A DNA stretch of 64,000 nucleotides from Neoroseomonas oryzicola (GTDB taxonomy: Bacteria; Pseudomonadota; Alphaproteobacteria; Acetobacterales; Acetobacteraceae), in assembly GCF_012163135.1 (NCBI RefSeq), contig NZ_JAAVUP010000002.1, positions 930,001 through 994,000 of the forward strand. Direction: 5' to 3'. Below, piece by piece: positions 24,180 to 32,792 of this stretch; the stretch's first letter is position 1, and every line of letters starts with the position of its first letter. Both the position numbers and the translations under genes were made by a program. The notes beneath the pieces are model-generated. The model ran no database searches, was not told the DNA's origin, and saw only the letters and a list, made by a program, of their open reading frames with translations.

Positions 24180-25727
24180 TCACTTCCACTTGGCGAGGTA
24201 GAAGCGCGGCAGCTCGTCCGGGAAGGTCGGGAATTCCAGTTCCTTCCGGAAGCCGAAGACCGAGACGTAGGTGTGCAGCGGCAGCCAGTAGGCCTGTTCG
24301 GTGGCGCGGCGGATCGCCGCGTCATAGGCGCGCTTGCGCACCGCCTCGTCGGCCGTCGAGCCGCCTTCCTCGAGGAGGCGGATCATCTCGGGATCGCGGG
24401 CATAGTCCTGCGCCCCGCCCGAGAAATAGTTGGGCAGGATCGCCGAGACGTCGTTGATCGAGTAGGAGCCCCAGGACCCCATTTCCATCGCGAGCTCGCC
24501 GCGCATCGACCGCTGGATCTGCGCGGCCACCTGCATGAGGTTGAGGTTGGCGCGGATGCCGACGGCGCGCAGGTAGTTCTGCACGGCCTCCGACCATTGC
24601 CGCGGCTGGACATAGGAGGTCAGCTCGATGTCGAAGCCGTTGGCGAAGCCGGCCTCGGCGAGCAGCGCGCGCGCCTTGGCCGGGTCGTAGTCGTACTTCA
24701 CCGCGGCATCGGCGTTGCAGCCGAACTGGGAGGGGAAGCAGGGCGCGTCCGGCACGCGCGACCCGCCACCGACCAGGCGCTCGGCGATCGACTTGCGGTC
24801 GATGGCATGCCAGACGGCCTGGCGCACCTTGAGGTTCGTCATCGGGTTGCCCGCCCCGCTGCGACCCGACGCATCGAGGTTGAGGTAGCCGACGCGCATC
24901 GATTCCTGCCGCGTCGACTGCAGGTAGGGCATGCGGTTCACGTTGGCGACCTGGTCCGGGTTCATGTTCCAGATCCAGTCGACGCGCTGGCCGAGCAACT
25001 CGGTCAGTTCCGTCGCCGCATCGCCGATGTAGCGCGCCGTCAGCTTCTGGATGGCCGGCCGTCCCTTGGGACCGCCCTGGTAGTAGCCGTCGAAGCGCTC
25101 CCACTCGACCCCGGTGGCGACGTCGACCTTGGTGAAGCGGTAGGGCCCGGTGCCGATCGGGGCGCGGGAGAAACCGTCGGGTCCGACGCGCTCGCGATAG
25201 GCCTTGGGCCAGATCGGCATGACCAGCGCGGCGTATTCCAGCGCCGCGGGCGTCGGCCGCTTCATGTGCAGCCGCACGGTCCAGTCGCCGGTCTTCTCCG
25301 CGCCCTGGATCCAGGCGTAGTTGGACGGCGTCGCGACGCGCGTGTTCGGGTCGGCGATGGTGTTGATGGTGTAGACGACGTCGTCCGGGCCGAAATCGCT
25401 GCCGTCGTGGAACTTCACGCCCTGGCGCAGCGTGAAGTCGAGCGTCTTGGTGTCCACCCAGCGCCATTCGGTCGCGAGTGCGGGGACGATGCGGAAGGTC
25501 TCCGGGTCGCGATGGACGAGGCCGTCCATCGCCTGGTGCGCGATGATCAGCCCCGTGCGCTGGCTGTTGAAGTAGGGATCGACGTTGGGCACTGCGTCGC
25601 GGAAGGCGATCCGCAGCGTGTTGGCGCTGCGCTGTGCCGCGGCCGGCTGCACCAGGATGGTGGGAAGGGCGAGGGCCCCGGCCGCGCCGGCAATGCCCTG
25701 ACCCAGAAGGCGACGCCCGATCGTCAT
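24180..25727 (-). CDS. Peptide-type ABC transporter substrate-binding protein (DppA/SBP_bac_5)
   Basis: 515-residue periplasmic receptor of the SBP_bac_5 family. Residues 1-32 are a signal peptide with a twin-Arg start (MTIGRRLLGQG...LPTILVQPAAAQ). 'DAVPNVDPYFNSQRTGLII' and 'WRWVDTKTLDFTLRQGVKFH' are typical N-lobe blocks. It probably serves the two permeases and two ATPases next to it although it is transcribed convergently, so it has its own promoter in the 120-bp region shared with pobA. The ligand is unknown. Confidence 0.92.
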   Translation of the reverse strand: MTIGRRLLGQGIAGAAGALALPTILVQPAAAQRSANTLRIAFRDAVPNVDPYFNSQRTGLIIAHQAMDGLVHRDPETFRIVPALATEWRWVDTKTLDFTLRQGVKFHDGSDFGPDDVVYTINTIADPNTRVATPSNYAWIQGAEKTGDWTVRLHMKRPTPAALEYAALVMPIWPKAYRERVGPDGFSRAPIGTGPYRFTKVDVATGVEWERFDGYYQGGPKGRPAIQKLTARYIGDAATELTELLGQRVDWIWNMNPDQVANVNRMPYLQSTRQESMRVGYLNLDASGRSGAGNPMTNLKVRQAVWHAIDRKSIAERLVGGGSRVPDAPCFPSQFGCNADAAVKYDYDPAKARALLAEAGFANGFDIELTSYVQPRQWSEAVQNYLRAVGIRANLNLMQVAAQIQRSMRGELAMEMGSWGSYSINDVSAILPNYFSGGAQDYARDPEMIRLLEEGGSTADEAVRKRAYDAAIRRATEQAYWLPLHTYVSVFGFRKELEFPTFPDELPRFYLAKWK

Positions 25728-25847
25728 TGTCCGGTCTCCCTGCTGGTTGGGAGGAGCCTAGGGACAGGCAGGGGGACCCGGCAAGCCTGCGTGCTTGCGC
25801 CCCGCGCGGCTTCGCCCGCATATCGGCGGCAGGGGGAGGATACGGCC

Positions 25848-27023
25848 ATGCGGACACAGGTCGGCATCATCGGGGCCGGGCCGGCCGGGCTGCTGCTGGC
25901 GCAGATGCTGCACCAGCGCGGCATCGACAGCGTGGTTCTCGAAGCCCGCTCCCGCGACTACGTCGAAGGCCGCATCCGGGCCGGGCTGCTCGAACAGGGC
26001 GCGGTCGACACGCTGACCGAGGCCGGCGTCGCCGATCGCCTGCACCGCGAAGGCCTGGTCCATCACGGCCTCGCCCTGCGCTTCGCTGGGCGGGAGGAGC
26101 GCATCGACCTCACCGGCCTGACCGGCGGCAAGGTGGTGACGATCTACGGCCAGCAGGAAGCGGTGAAGGACATGATCGCGCGGCGTCTGGCCGACGGCCT
26201 ACCGCTGCATTTCGAGGCCGCGGACGTCGCCGTGCACGACATCGCCTCGCACCGCCCGCGCATCACCTGGCGGCAGGACGGGCGGGAGCATGCGCTCGAC
26301 TGCGACGTGATCGCCGGCTGCGACGGCTTCCACGGCATCTGCCGCGAAGCCATCCCGCCGGCCGACCTGACGATCTACGACCGCATCTACCCCTTCGCCT
26401 GGCTTGGCATCCTGTCGCGCTCGCGGCCGATGTCGGAGGAACTGATCTACGCCCGCCACGCGCGCGGCTTCGCCCTCGCGACCATGCGCAGCACGACCGT
26501 CAGCCGGCTCTATCTGCAATGCGCGCCGGAGGAGGACCTGTCGCAATGGTCCGACGAGCGCATCTGGGTCGAACTCGCCACGCGCCTCGGCGCGCGGGAC
26601 GGGGAGCTCGAGGTCGGGCCGATCCTGCAGAAGGGGGTGACCGCCATGCGCTCCTTCGTCGCGGAGCCGATGCGCCACGGGCGGCTGTTCCTCGCCGGCG
26701 ATGCCGCGCACATCGTGCCGCCGACAGGGGCGAAGGGGATGAACCTCGCCATCGCGGATGTGCGCGTGCTGGTCCGCGCGCTGGAAGCCTTCTTCGCCGG
26801 GCGCGGGGAGGCGCTGATGGATGCCTACTCCGCGACCTGCCTCGACCGCGTGTGGAAGGTGCAGCGCTTCTCCTGGTGGATGACGCAGTTGCTGCACCGC
26901 TACGATGGCGAGGACGCCTTCGAGGAACGCGTCCGCATGGCGGAGCTCGACTACCTCGCCGGCTCCGTCGCCGCGCGGACCACGCTCGCCGAGAACTACG
27001 TCGGACTGCCCTACATGGACTGA
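25848..27023 (+). CDS. pobA: 4-hydroxybenzoate 3-monooxygenase
   Basis: 391-residue NADPH-dependent FAD monooxygenase converting 4-hydroxybenzoate to protocatechuate, entry to the beta-ketoadipate pathway. ATG 25848 follows GGGGGAGGA about 8 nt upstream. FAD motif 'GIIGAGPAGLLLAQML' at residues 6-21; 'RIRAGLLEQGAVDTL' near 43; DG motif 'CDVIAGCDGFHG' near 155; GD motif 'GRLFLAGDAAHIVPPTGAKG' near 277. Length equals the typical 390-394. No protocatechuate genes or PobR-type regulator are adjacent; the divergent neighbour is the peptide-binding protein. Its last 13 bp overlap the 3' end of the next gene. Confidence 0.95.
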   Translation: MRTQVGIIGAGPAGLLLAQMLHQRGIDSVVLEARSRDYVEGRIRAGLLEQGAVDTLTEAGVADRLHREGLVHHGLALRFAGREERIDLTGLTGGKVVTIYGQQEAVKDMIARRLADGLPLHFEAADVAVHDIASHRPRITWRQDGREHALDCDVIAGCDGFHGICREAIPPADLTIYDRIYPFAWLGILSRSRPMSEELIYARHARGFALATMRSTTVSRLYLQCAPEEDLSQWSDERIWVELATRLGARDGELEVGPILQKGVTAMRSFVAEPMRHGRLFLAGDAAHIVPPTGAKGMNLAIADVRVLVRALEAFFAGRGEALMDAYSATCLDRVWKVQRFSWWMTQLLHRYDGEDAFEERVRMAELDYLAGSVAARTTLAENYVGLPYMD

Positions 27024-27988
27024 GCGAGGATCGCCTCGACGACCTCCTGCACCTCGAGCGCCTCGCGCAGCGTGGCCAGGTGATGCGTCTCCCCGCGCGT
27101 CATCGCGGCGACGCCGTCGAGCTGCTTCTTCAGCACCATCGGGCGCATGCGCTCATTCGGCAGGGCGTCGGGGGCGGCCGACCAGATGCCGTCGGCGCCG
27201 CGGCGTTCGGCGAAGGACCAGTCGCGCAGGCGGATCGCGCCGGCAGGGCCTTCCAGCACCCAGGCGTTATGGTCGTCGGCGAGGGTGGTGCCGACGCCGC
27301 CCGAGAGCGCGACCGGCACGCCGCCCGCGGTCAGCCGCGCCGCGATTGCGGTTTCCGAGCGGCCCGGCGCGGCGAAGGTCGCGCGCGCCGCCTCGAGCAC
27401 GATCGGGCCGAGTTGCCGGCGGGTGAGGAAGAGGAAGTGGGAGACGACCTCCCGCGTGAAGCCGCCCTGCTGCGGCTTGTCGAGCCATGTCACCGCATCG
27501 CGCTGCCAGGACCGCGGCCAGGCGGCGAAGGCGGTGGTGATGGACAGTTCGCGCGGCGCGCCGACCGCGCCCTCGGCCCGCCAGGCGTTCAGCTGCGCGA
27601 CGGCGGGGGAGGAGGCCATCGGGAAGTTCACCGCGCCGCGCGCGCCGGAAGCCTCGGCGGCCGCGACGAAGGCGCGCGCTTCCTCGGTGCTGACCGAAAG
27701 CGGCTTCTCCAGGAAGGCCGCCTTGCCGGCCGCGAAGGCCGCCTTGGCATGGGCCAGGTGGAAGGCGGGCGGGGAGGCGACGTAGAGGCAGTCGCAGGCC
27801 GCGATCACCGCCTCGGCCGAGGCGAGCATGGGCACGCCCGGCACCGCCGCCGCGAGCCGCGCCGCGGCCTCGGGCGCCGGATCCCACACGCCGACGATGC
27901 GGACCTGTTCATGCCCCGCGGCGAAGCGCGCGAGGCGTTCGCCCATGATGCCGAAGCCGACGATGCCGAGGCCGATACGTTCCGCCAT
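27011..27988 (-). CDS. Gfo/Idh/MocA family oxidoreductase
   Basis: 325 residues from ATG 27988. NAD(P)-dependent Gfo/Idh/MocA oxidoreductase: N-terminal Rossmann motif 'GLGIVGFGIMGERLARFA' (residues 5-22), 'CDCLYVASPPAFHLAHAKA' near 80 and the conserved 'EKPLS' (residues about 107-111) with the active-site Lys. The C-terminal domain has 'TWLDKPQQGGFTREVVSHF' with the substrate-side His. Substrates in this family are sugars, polyols and related compounds; none can be assigned. It overlaps pobA tail to tail by 13 bp. Confidence 0.9.
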   Translation of the reverse strand: MAERIGLGIVGFGIMGERLARFAAGHEQVRIVGVWDPAPEAAARLAAAVPGVPMLASAEAVIAACDCLYVASPPAFHLAHAKAAFAAGKAAFLEKPLSVSTEEARAFVAAAEASGARGAVNFPMASSPAVAQLNAWRAEGAVGAPRELSITTAFAAWPRSWQRDAVTWLDKPQQGGFTREVVSHFLFLTRRQLGPIVLEAARATFAAPGRSETAIAARLTAGGVPVALSGGVGTTLADDHNAWVLEGPAGAIRLRDWSFAERRGADGIWSAAPDALPNERMRPMVLKKQLDGVAAMTRGETHHLATLREALEVQEVVEAILAQSM

Positions 27989-28054
27989 CTTCCCGATCCT
28001 TCCGCGCTGCGCGGCGCCTGTATCGCCGCCCGCGCGCCCGCGGTCCATCCTCCG

Positions 28055-29269
28055 TCAGCGGCGCAGCGATACGCCCACCAGTGCGGCCACGACCGCCAGC
28101 AGCAGCGCGACCAGCACCATCGGCAGCGACCAGGATCCGCTGAGCGTGACCAGCGCCGAGAAGGCCGAGGGCCCCGCGACGTAGCCGAGGAAGACGAAGA
28201 GCGTCGTCCCCGAGGTCACGTCGCTGACCCGGTCGGGCGGCGCGACGCGCGCCACCTCGGCGAGCGAGATCCCGTTCCAGGAGGCACCCACGAAGCCCGC
28301 CAGCGCGCAAACCGCCCCCAGCAGCCAGCCCGGCGCCCCCGCCGGCAGCAGCGCCAGCGCGATGACGGACCCCGCCGCGACGAAGGCCTGCACCACCAGG
28401 TTGCGCGTCGCCCGGCCCGTCCGGTCGGCGAGCCAGCCGAGCAGGATGCGCGCCACCACCCCCGCGACCTGCATCGCCGCGAAGGTGCCGCCGGCTTCCA
28501 CCAGGGACATGCCGCGCGTCTCGACCAGCCAGGTGACAGTGAAGGAGAACAGGCAGCCCTGGCAGATCGCGAAGGCGACCGACAGCGCGGTCAGCCGCGG
28601 CAGCAGCGGATCGATCCGAAGTGCCGCCACCGGCGCGGCGATGGTGTGCGGGGAGAGCACGTCCCGCAGCCCGATGCGGCGGGCGGGATCGCGCTCGACG
28701 TCGAGCCCCGCGCGCAGCGGCTGGATGGCGGCCGCGGCGACGACCGCGGTCGCGACCGCGACCAGCAGCGCGGCGCCCCAACCTGCATAGGCCGCCACGG
28801 GTGCTGCGATCAGCCCTGCCAGCGCCCCGCCCAGCGGCGCGCCGGCCTGCTTGACCGAGAAGATCAGCGTTCGGTGGTCCTTCGGCGCCGTCGCCGCGAG
28901 GATGCGGCTGCCCGCCGGAGGCGTCGGTCCGTAGCCGATGCCCAGCATCAGCGAGGCCAGCATCAGCGCCGGCAGCGCGCCCATCGCGGCGACCAGCAGC
29001 GCCGCCGCGGCGATCCCGGTGCCGAGCTGCAGCGTCCGCACCGGGCCGAGCCGCGCGAGGAACGGCCCGCCGAGCAGCAGGAACAGCACCGTCCCGAAGG
29101 CGACCAGGGAGGAAAGGTTGCCGATGCGCTCCGGCGCGAGCCCCGCGCTCGCCATGATCAGCGGTGCGACGACCGGCAGCGTCTGGGTCAGGAAGGAGGC
29201 GACCGACTGCATCAGCAGCGTCGCGCCGAGGGCGGCGACCCAGGATGCAGTGGCGGCGGGATTCGGCAT
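28055..29269 (-). CDS. MFS transporter
   Basis: 404 residues from ATG 29269 (GGAGAG upstream); longer open frame exists but without a site. Twelve-helix major facilitator. The inter-helix 2-3 loop is 'LGGPFLARLGPVRTLQLG', and the second-half counterpart 'ILLGWLADRTGRATRNL' (about residues 285-301) has the G-x3-D-R-x-G-R signature. 'GYGPTPPAGSRIL' and 'SVKQAGAPLGGALAG' are typical of the CynX/NimT-like group. It lies 66 bp upstream of the oxidoreductase on the same strand. Substrate unknown. Confidence 0.88.
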   Translation of the reverse strand: MPNPAATASWVAALGATLLMQSVASFLTQTLPVVAPLIMASAGLAPERIGNLSSLVAFGTVLFLLLGGPFLARLGPVRTLQLGTGIAAAALLVAAMGALPALMLASLMLGIGYGPTPPAGSRILAATAPKDHRTLIFSVKQAGAPLGGALAGLIAAPVAAYAGWGAALLVAVATAVVAAAAIQPLRAGLDVERDPARRIGLRDVLSPHTIAAPVAALRIDPLLPRLTALSVAFAICQGCLFSFTVTWLVETRGMSLVEAGGTFAAMQVAGVVARILLGWLADRTGRATRNLVVQAFVAAGSVIALALLPAGAPGWLLGAVCALAGFVGASWNGISLAEVARVAPPDRVSDVTSGTTLFVFLGYVAGPSAFSALVTLSGSWSLPMVLVALLLAVVAALVGVSLRR

Positions 29270-29391
29270 GCGGCTCTCCGTCCGCCAGCATGACGCAGGC
29301 GCCGGTGGCATGGGAGATGCGATCCGGCGCGTCTTGCCATCCCCCGCGCCGCGACCGAGCATCGCGCCGTCATTGAAGGGGGAAACGCCCG

Positions 29392-30294
29392 ATGTCCCAG
29401 GGTGGAACGCAGGTCGGCTTCATCGGCCTCGGCATGATGGGCCTGCCCATGGCCCGCAGCATGATCGAGCGCGGCTTCCGCGTGCTCGGCTGCGATACGT
29501 CCGAGGCCGCGCGCGCTGCCCTGGCCGAGGTCATGCCGGCCGGTGCTGTGGCCTTCGCGCCGGACCCGGCCGCGGTCGCAGCGGCGACCGACATCGTGGT
29601 GCTGATGCTGCCCAACAGCCGCATCGTCGCGCAGGTGATGGAAGGCCCGAACGGCCTGCTGCCCGCGCTGCGCCCGGGGATGCTGGTGATCGACATGAGC
29701 TCCTCCGAGCCCGGCGAGACGCGTCGGCTCGCGGCGCTTGTCGCCGAGCGCGGCGCGATGATGGTCGATGCGCCGGTCTCGGGCAGCGTGGCCAAGGCCA
29801 AGACCGGCACGCTCGCGATCATGGTCGGCGGCGACGACGCCGCCTTCGCCAAGGCCGAGCCGGTGCTGAAGGGCATGGGCGAGGCGATCATCCGCACCGG
29901 CGCGGTCGGCTCCGCCCATGCGATGAAGGCGCTGAACAACTTCGTCTACGCGGCGGGCCTGCTCGCGACCGCCGAGGCGCTGCGGATGGGCGAGGCGCTT
30001 GGCCTCGACCTCGGCATCCTGACCGACGTGATGAACGCCTCCTCCGGCCGCAACATCGCGACCGAGACCAAGTCGAAGCAGGAGATCATCACCGGCCGCT
30101 ATGCCGGCGGCTTCATGCTCGGGCTGATGCGCAAGGACCTCGACACGGCGGGCAGCATCTCGGAAGCGACGGGCGTCGCCTCGCCGTCGCTGCAGCTCTG
30201 CCGGCAGCTGTGGGCGGAGGCCGTGCAGATGCTCGGCCCCAACGTCGACAACACGCAGATCCACCTCTTCCTGAACCGCTGGGCACCGCGCTGA
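29392..30294 (+). CDS. 3-hydroxyisobutyrate dehydrogenase-family oxidoreductase
   Basis: 300-residue beta-hydroxyacid dehydrogenase. 'VGFIGLGMMGLPMARSM' (residues 8-24) is the NAD(P) motif, 'VDAPVSGSVAKAKTGTLAIM' (about 124-143) the substrate-binding block, and the catalytic Lys is in 'AHAMKALNNF' (about 181-190). The family acts on 3-hydroxyisobutyrate, tartronate semialdehyde or similar. It is 10 bp upstream of a Bug-type receptor, probably cotranscribed, hinting at a carboxylic acid substrate. Confidence 0.9.
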   Translation: MSQGGTQVGFIGLGMMGLPMARSMIERGFRVLGCDTSEAARAALAEVMPAGAVAFAPDPAAVAAATDIVVLMLPNSRIVAQVMEGPNGLLPALRPGMLVIDMSSSEPGETRRLAALVAERGAMMVDAPVSGSVAKAKTGTLAIMVGGDDAAFAKAEPVLKGMGEAIIRTGAVGSAHAMKALNNFVYAAGLLATAEALRMGEALGLDLGILTDVMNASSGRNIATETKSKQEIITGRYAGGFMLGLMRKDLDTAGSISEATGVASPSLQLCRQLWAEAVQMLGPNVDNTQIHLFLNRWAPR

Positions 30295-30304
30295 GGACAT
30301 GCCG

Positions 30305-31270
30305 ATGACCACGATCCATCGCCGCGCCCTGATCGCCGGGGGCAGCGCGCTCCTCGCCGCCCCGGCCTTCGCCCAGGGCGCCTGGCCCGACCGGCCGATC
30401 CGCCTCGTCGTAGCCTTTCCGGCCGGCAGCGTGACGGACACGCTGATGCGCCATCTCTCGGAGCCGCTGTCGCGCGAGCTCGGCCAGCCGGTGATCGTCG
30501 ACAACCGCCCCGGCGGCAGCGGCGTGGTCGGCACCGAGAGCGCGGCGCGCTCGGCACCCGACGGGCACACTTGGTGCGTGCTGTCGGTGACCAACGGGGC
30601 GCTCAACACCTACACGATCCGGCGCCTGTCCTACGATCCGATCCGCGACTTCGCGCCGATCGGCTTCGTGGCGGAGACGGCCTATATCCTGGTCGTGCCG
30701 GCGTCCTCCCCGGCGCGGGACCTGCGCGGCTTCATCGAACACGCCAAGGCCGCGCGTACGCCGCTGACCTTCAGCCATGGCAATTCCTCGGCGCTGATCG
30801 CCTCGGCGACGCTGGCGCGGCTGGCGGGCGTCGAGATGACCGCGGTGCCCTATCGCGGCGGTCCGGAGGCGCTGACGGACGTCATCGCCGGGCGCATCGA
30901 CAGCACCTTCACCGACTTCGCCGCGGGCATGCCGCAGATCCGCGAGGGCAAGATCCGCGCGCTGGCGGTGACGCTGCCGCAGCCCTTCTCGCTGGCGCCG
31001 GAGATCCCGACCGTCGCTTCGGTGCTGCCGGACTTCGCCTTCGATGTCTGGTTCGGCATCTCAGTGCCGGCGGCCACGCCCGCGCCGATCATCGCGCGCG
31101 CCAATGCGGCGCTGAACAAGGTGTTGGGGGATGCGGAGCTCAAGGAACGCCTCGCGCGGCTCGGCTACGCGCCGCGCGGCAGCAGCCCGCAGGAATTCCA
31201 GGACTTCCTGCGCAACCAGATCACCGTGCTGACCCAGCGCGCGCGGGAAGCGGGCCTCGAGCAGCAGTAG
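30305..31270 (+). CDS. Bug/TctC-family periplasmic carboxylate receptor (1 of 4)
   Basis: 321 residues from ATG 30305, 7 nt after AGGA; ATG 30299 is only 1 nt after it. Signal peptide at 1-25 (MTTIHRRALIAGGSALLAAPAFAQG). The mature start 'WPDRPIRLVVAFPAGSVTDT' and 'IVDNRPGGSGVVGTESAAR' are the two conserved Bug motifs around the ligand pocket. Bug proteins bind carboxylates, amides or nicotinate for TTT transporters, but no TctA/TctB genes occur in the window. It follows a 3-hydroxyisobutyrate dehydrogenase-like gene. Confidence 0.93.
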   Translation: MTTIHRRALIAGGSALLAAPAFAQGAWPDRPIRLVVAFPAGSVTDTLMRHLSEPLSRELGQPVIVDNRPGGSGVVGTESAARSAPDGHTWCVLSVTNGALNTYTIRRLSYDPIRDFAPIGFVAETAYILVVPASSPARDLRGFIEHAKAARTPLTFSHGNSSALIASATLARLAGVEMTAVPYRGGPEALTDVIAGRIDSTFTDFAAGMPQIREGKIRALAVTLPQPFSLAPEIPTVASVLPDFAFDVWFGISVPAATPAPIIARANAALNKVLGDAELKERLARLGYAPRGSSPQEFQDFLRNQITVLTQRAREAGLEQQ

Positions 31271-31273
31271 CGA

Positions 31274-32782
31274 TCAGTCCGGCGCGTCGCAGAGATAGCG
31301 CCGGACGTGATAGCGCTGCGCGGCGAAGGCCGGGCAGAAGGAGGCGACGACGGGCGCGAGGCGCTCGAAGAGGCCCTTCCGCTCGGCGTTCAGCGCCTCG
31401 AGCCGCTCGACGGCGGCCTCGGCCTCCAGCGCCAGTTTCGCGAGGTCGATGGTCAGCAGCCGGCGGTCCTTCACCACGAAGCGGCCGCCGATCATGACGT
31501 GGCGCAGGCTGCTGCCGTCCTCGACATGCACCATCTGGTTCACCGACCAATGGTGCGGGATCCAGTTGATGGAGCCGAGGTCGAGGAAGACGATGTCCGC
31601 CTTCATCCCCGGCGCGATGGCGCCGATGTCCTTGAAGCCGAGCGCCCTGGCGGACCCTCGCGTCGCGGCGGCGTAGACCTCCTCGACCGAGGCCCAGGCG
31701 CGCGGGTCGGGCGTGCGGACCTTCGACATCACGGAAGCGGCGCGCATCGCCTCGTACATGTTCTGGTGGTCCGAGGATGACGCGCCATCCGTCCCGATGC
31801 CGACCGTCACGCCGAGGTCGAGCGCCCGGCGCAGCGGGAACATCCCGTTGCCGAGCTTCATGTTGCTGCCCGGATTGTGCGCCACCGCGCCGCCGGCATC
31901 GCGCAGGCGCTTGAGGTCGTCGTCGTCCAGCCAGATGCCGTGCGCCGCCGTGAACTCCGCCCCCACCAGGCCGAGCGCATCCATGTGCGCGAGCAGCGTC
32001 TTGCCGTAGCGGCGGATGCCTGTCAGCGCCTGCACCTTGCTCTCGCCGACATGGGAATGCAGCCCGACGCCGAAGTCGCGCGCGAGATCGCGACAGCCGC
32101 AGAGGAAGGCGTCCGAGCAATGGTGCGGGATGGTCGGCGCCACCGCGGCGCGGATGTCCTTCGACGCCCAGCGCCAGCTCGCCAGCGCGCCGCGCATGGC
32201 ATCGAGCGTCTTCTGGTAGTGCGGCAGCCGCATCCCGTCGACCGTGGCGCGCAGGTCTTCCGGCAGCGCGTCACGCAGGCCGGGGATGGCATCGTAGACG
32301 GTTGTGTCGGCGACCATCGGGGCGATGACCGCGCGCATGCCGATGCCGGCATAGGCCTCGGCCACCGCGTCGAGGCCCTCGGCGGTCGGCAGCGGCACTT
32401 CGGCATAGAGGTCATAGGCCGCGGTGCAGCCCTTCATCAGCATCTCGGCGGCGTTGATCTGCGCCGAAAGCTTCTTGTCCTGCAGCGCCCGTCCGCCGCC
32501 GATCCAGGGCGCCGCGGCGAGGAGCAATTCCAGGGTCCAGCGGTCACCCATCCCGCGCGCGAGCGCGCCATGGCCATGGGTGTGGGCATTGACCAGGCCG
32601 GGGTGCAGCAGGAAGCCACCGGCATCCACGATGCGCGCGCCCTCCGGCGCGGCGAGGCCGGCGCCGACCGCGCGGATGACGCCGTCCTCGATGAGGATGT
32701 CGGTCGGTTCGGCACGGCGCTTGGCCGGATCGGCCAGGCGCCCGCCGCGGATCAGGGTGACGCCAGGCTCGATCTCGGCCAT
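31274..32782 (-). CDS. Amidohydrolase family (TRZ/ATZ-type deaminase or hydrolase)
   Basis: 502-residue metal-dependent amidohydrolase. Metal ligands: HxH in 'LVNAHTHGHGALARGM' (about residue 66), His in 'GLHSHVGESK' and in 'TAAHGIWLDD', and Asp in 'VTVGIGTDGASSSDHQNMYE' (about 325). Family members deaminate or dechlorinate N-heterocycles (cytosine, guanine, triazines, 5-methylthioadenosine). GAGGAG precedes the ATG at 32782. It lies 10 bp downstream of the tartrate-dehydrogenase-like gene on the same strand. Confidence 0.9.
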   Translation of the reverse strand: MAEIEPGVTLIRGGRLADPAKRRAEPTDILIEDGVIRAVGAGLAAPEGARIVDAGGFLLHPGLVNAHTHGHGALARGMGDRWTLELLLAAAPWIGGGRALQDKKLSAQINAAEMLMKGCTAAYDLYAEVPLPTAEGLDAVAEAYAGIGMRAVIAPMVADTTVYDAIPGLRDALPEDLRATVDGMRLPHYQKTLDAMRGALASWRWASKDIRAAVAPTIPHHCSDAFLCGCRDLARDFGVGLHSHVGESKVQALTGIRRYGKTLLAHMDALGLVGAEFTAAHGIWLDDDDLKRLRDAGGAVAHNPGSNMKLGNGMFPLRRALDLGVTVGIGTDGASSSDHQNMYEAMRAASVMSKVRTPDPRAWASVEEVYAAATRGSARALGFKDIGAIAPGMKADIVFLDLGSINWIPHHWSVNQMVHVEDGSSLRHVMIGGRFVVKDRRLLTIDLAKLALEAEAAVERLEALNAERKGLFERLAPVVASFCPAFAAQRYHVRRYLCDAPD

Positions 32783-32792
32783 GCCGGTCTCC

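Noticed and set aside
25634-29293. A 1219-codon plus-strand open frame over pobA, the oxidoreductase and the MFS gene
   Set aside because: Arg/Gly-rich shadow across three real genes on both strands; no family similarity and no start signal.
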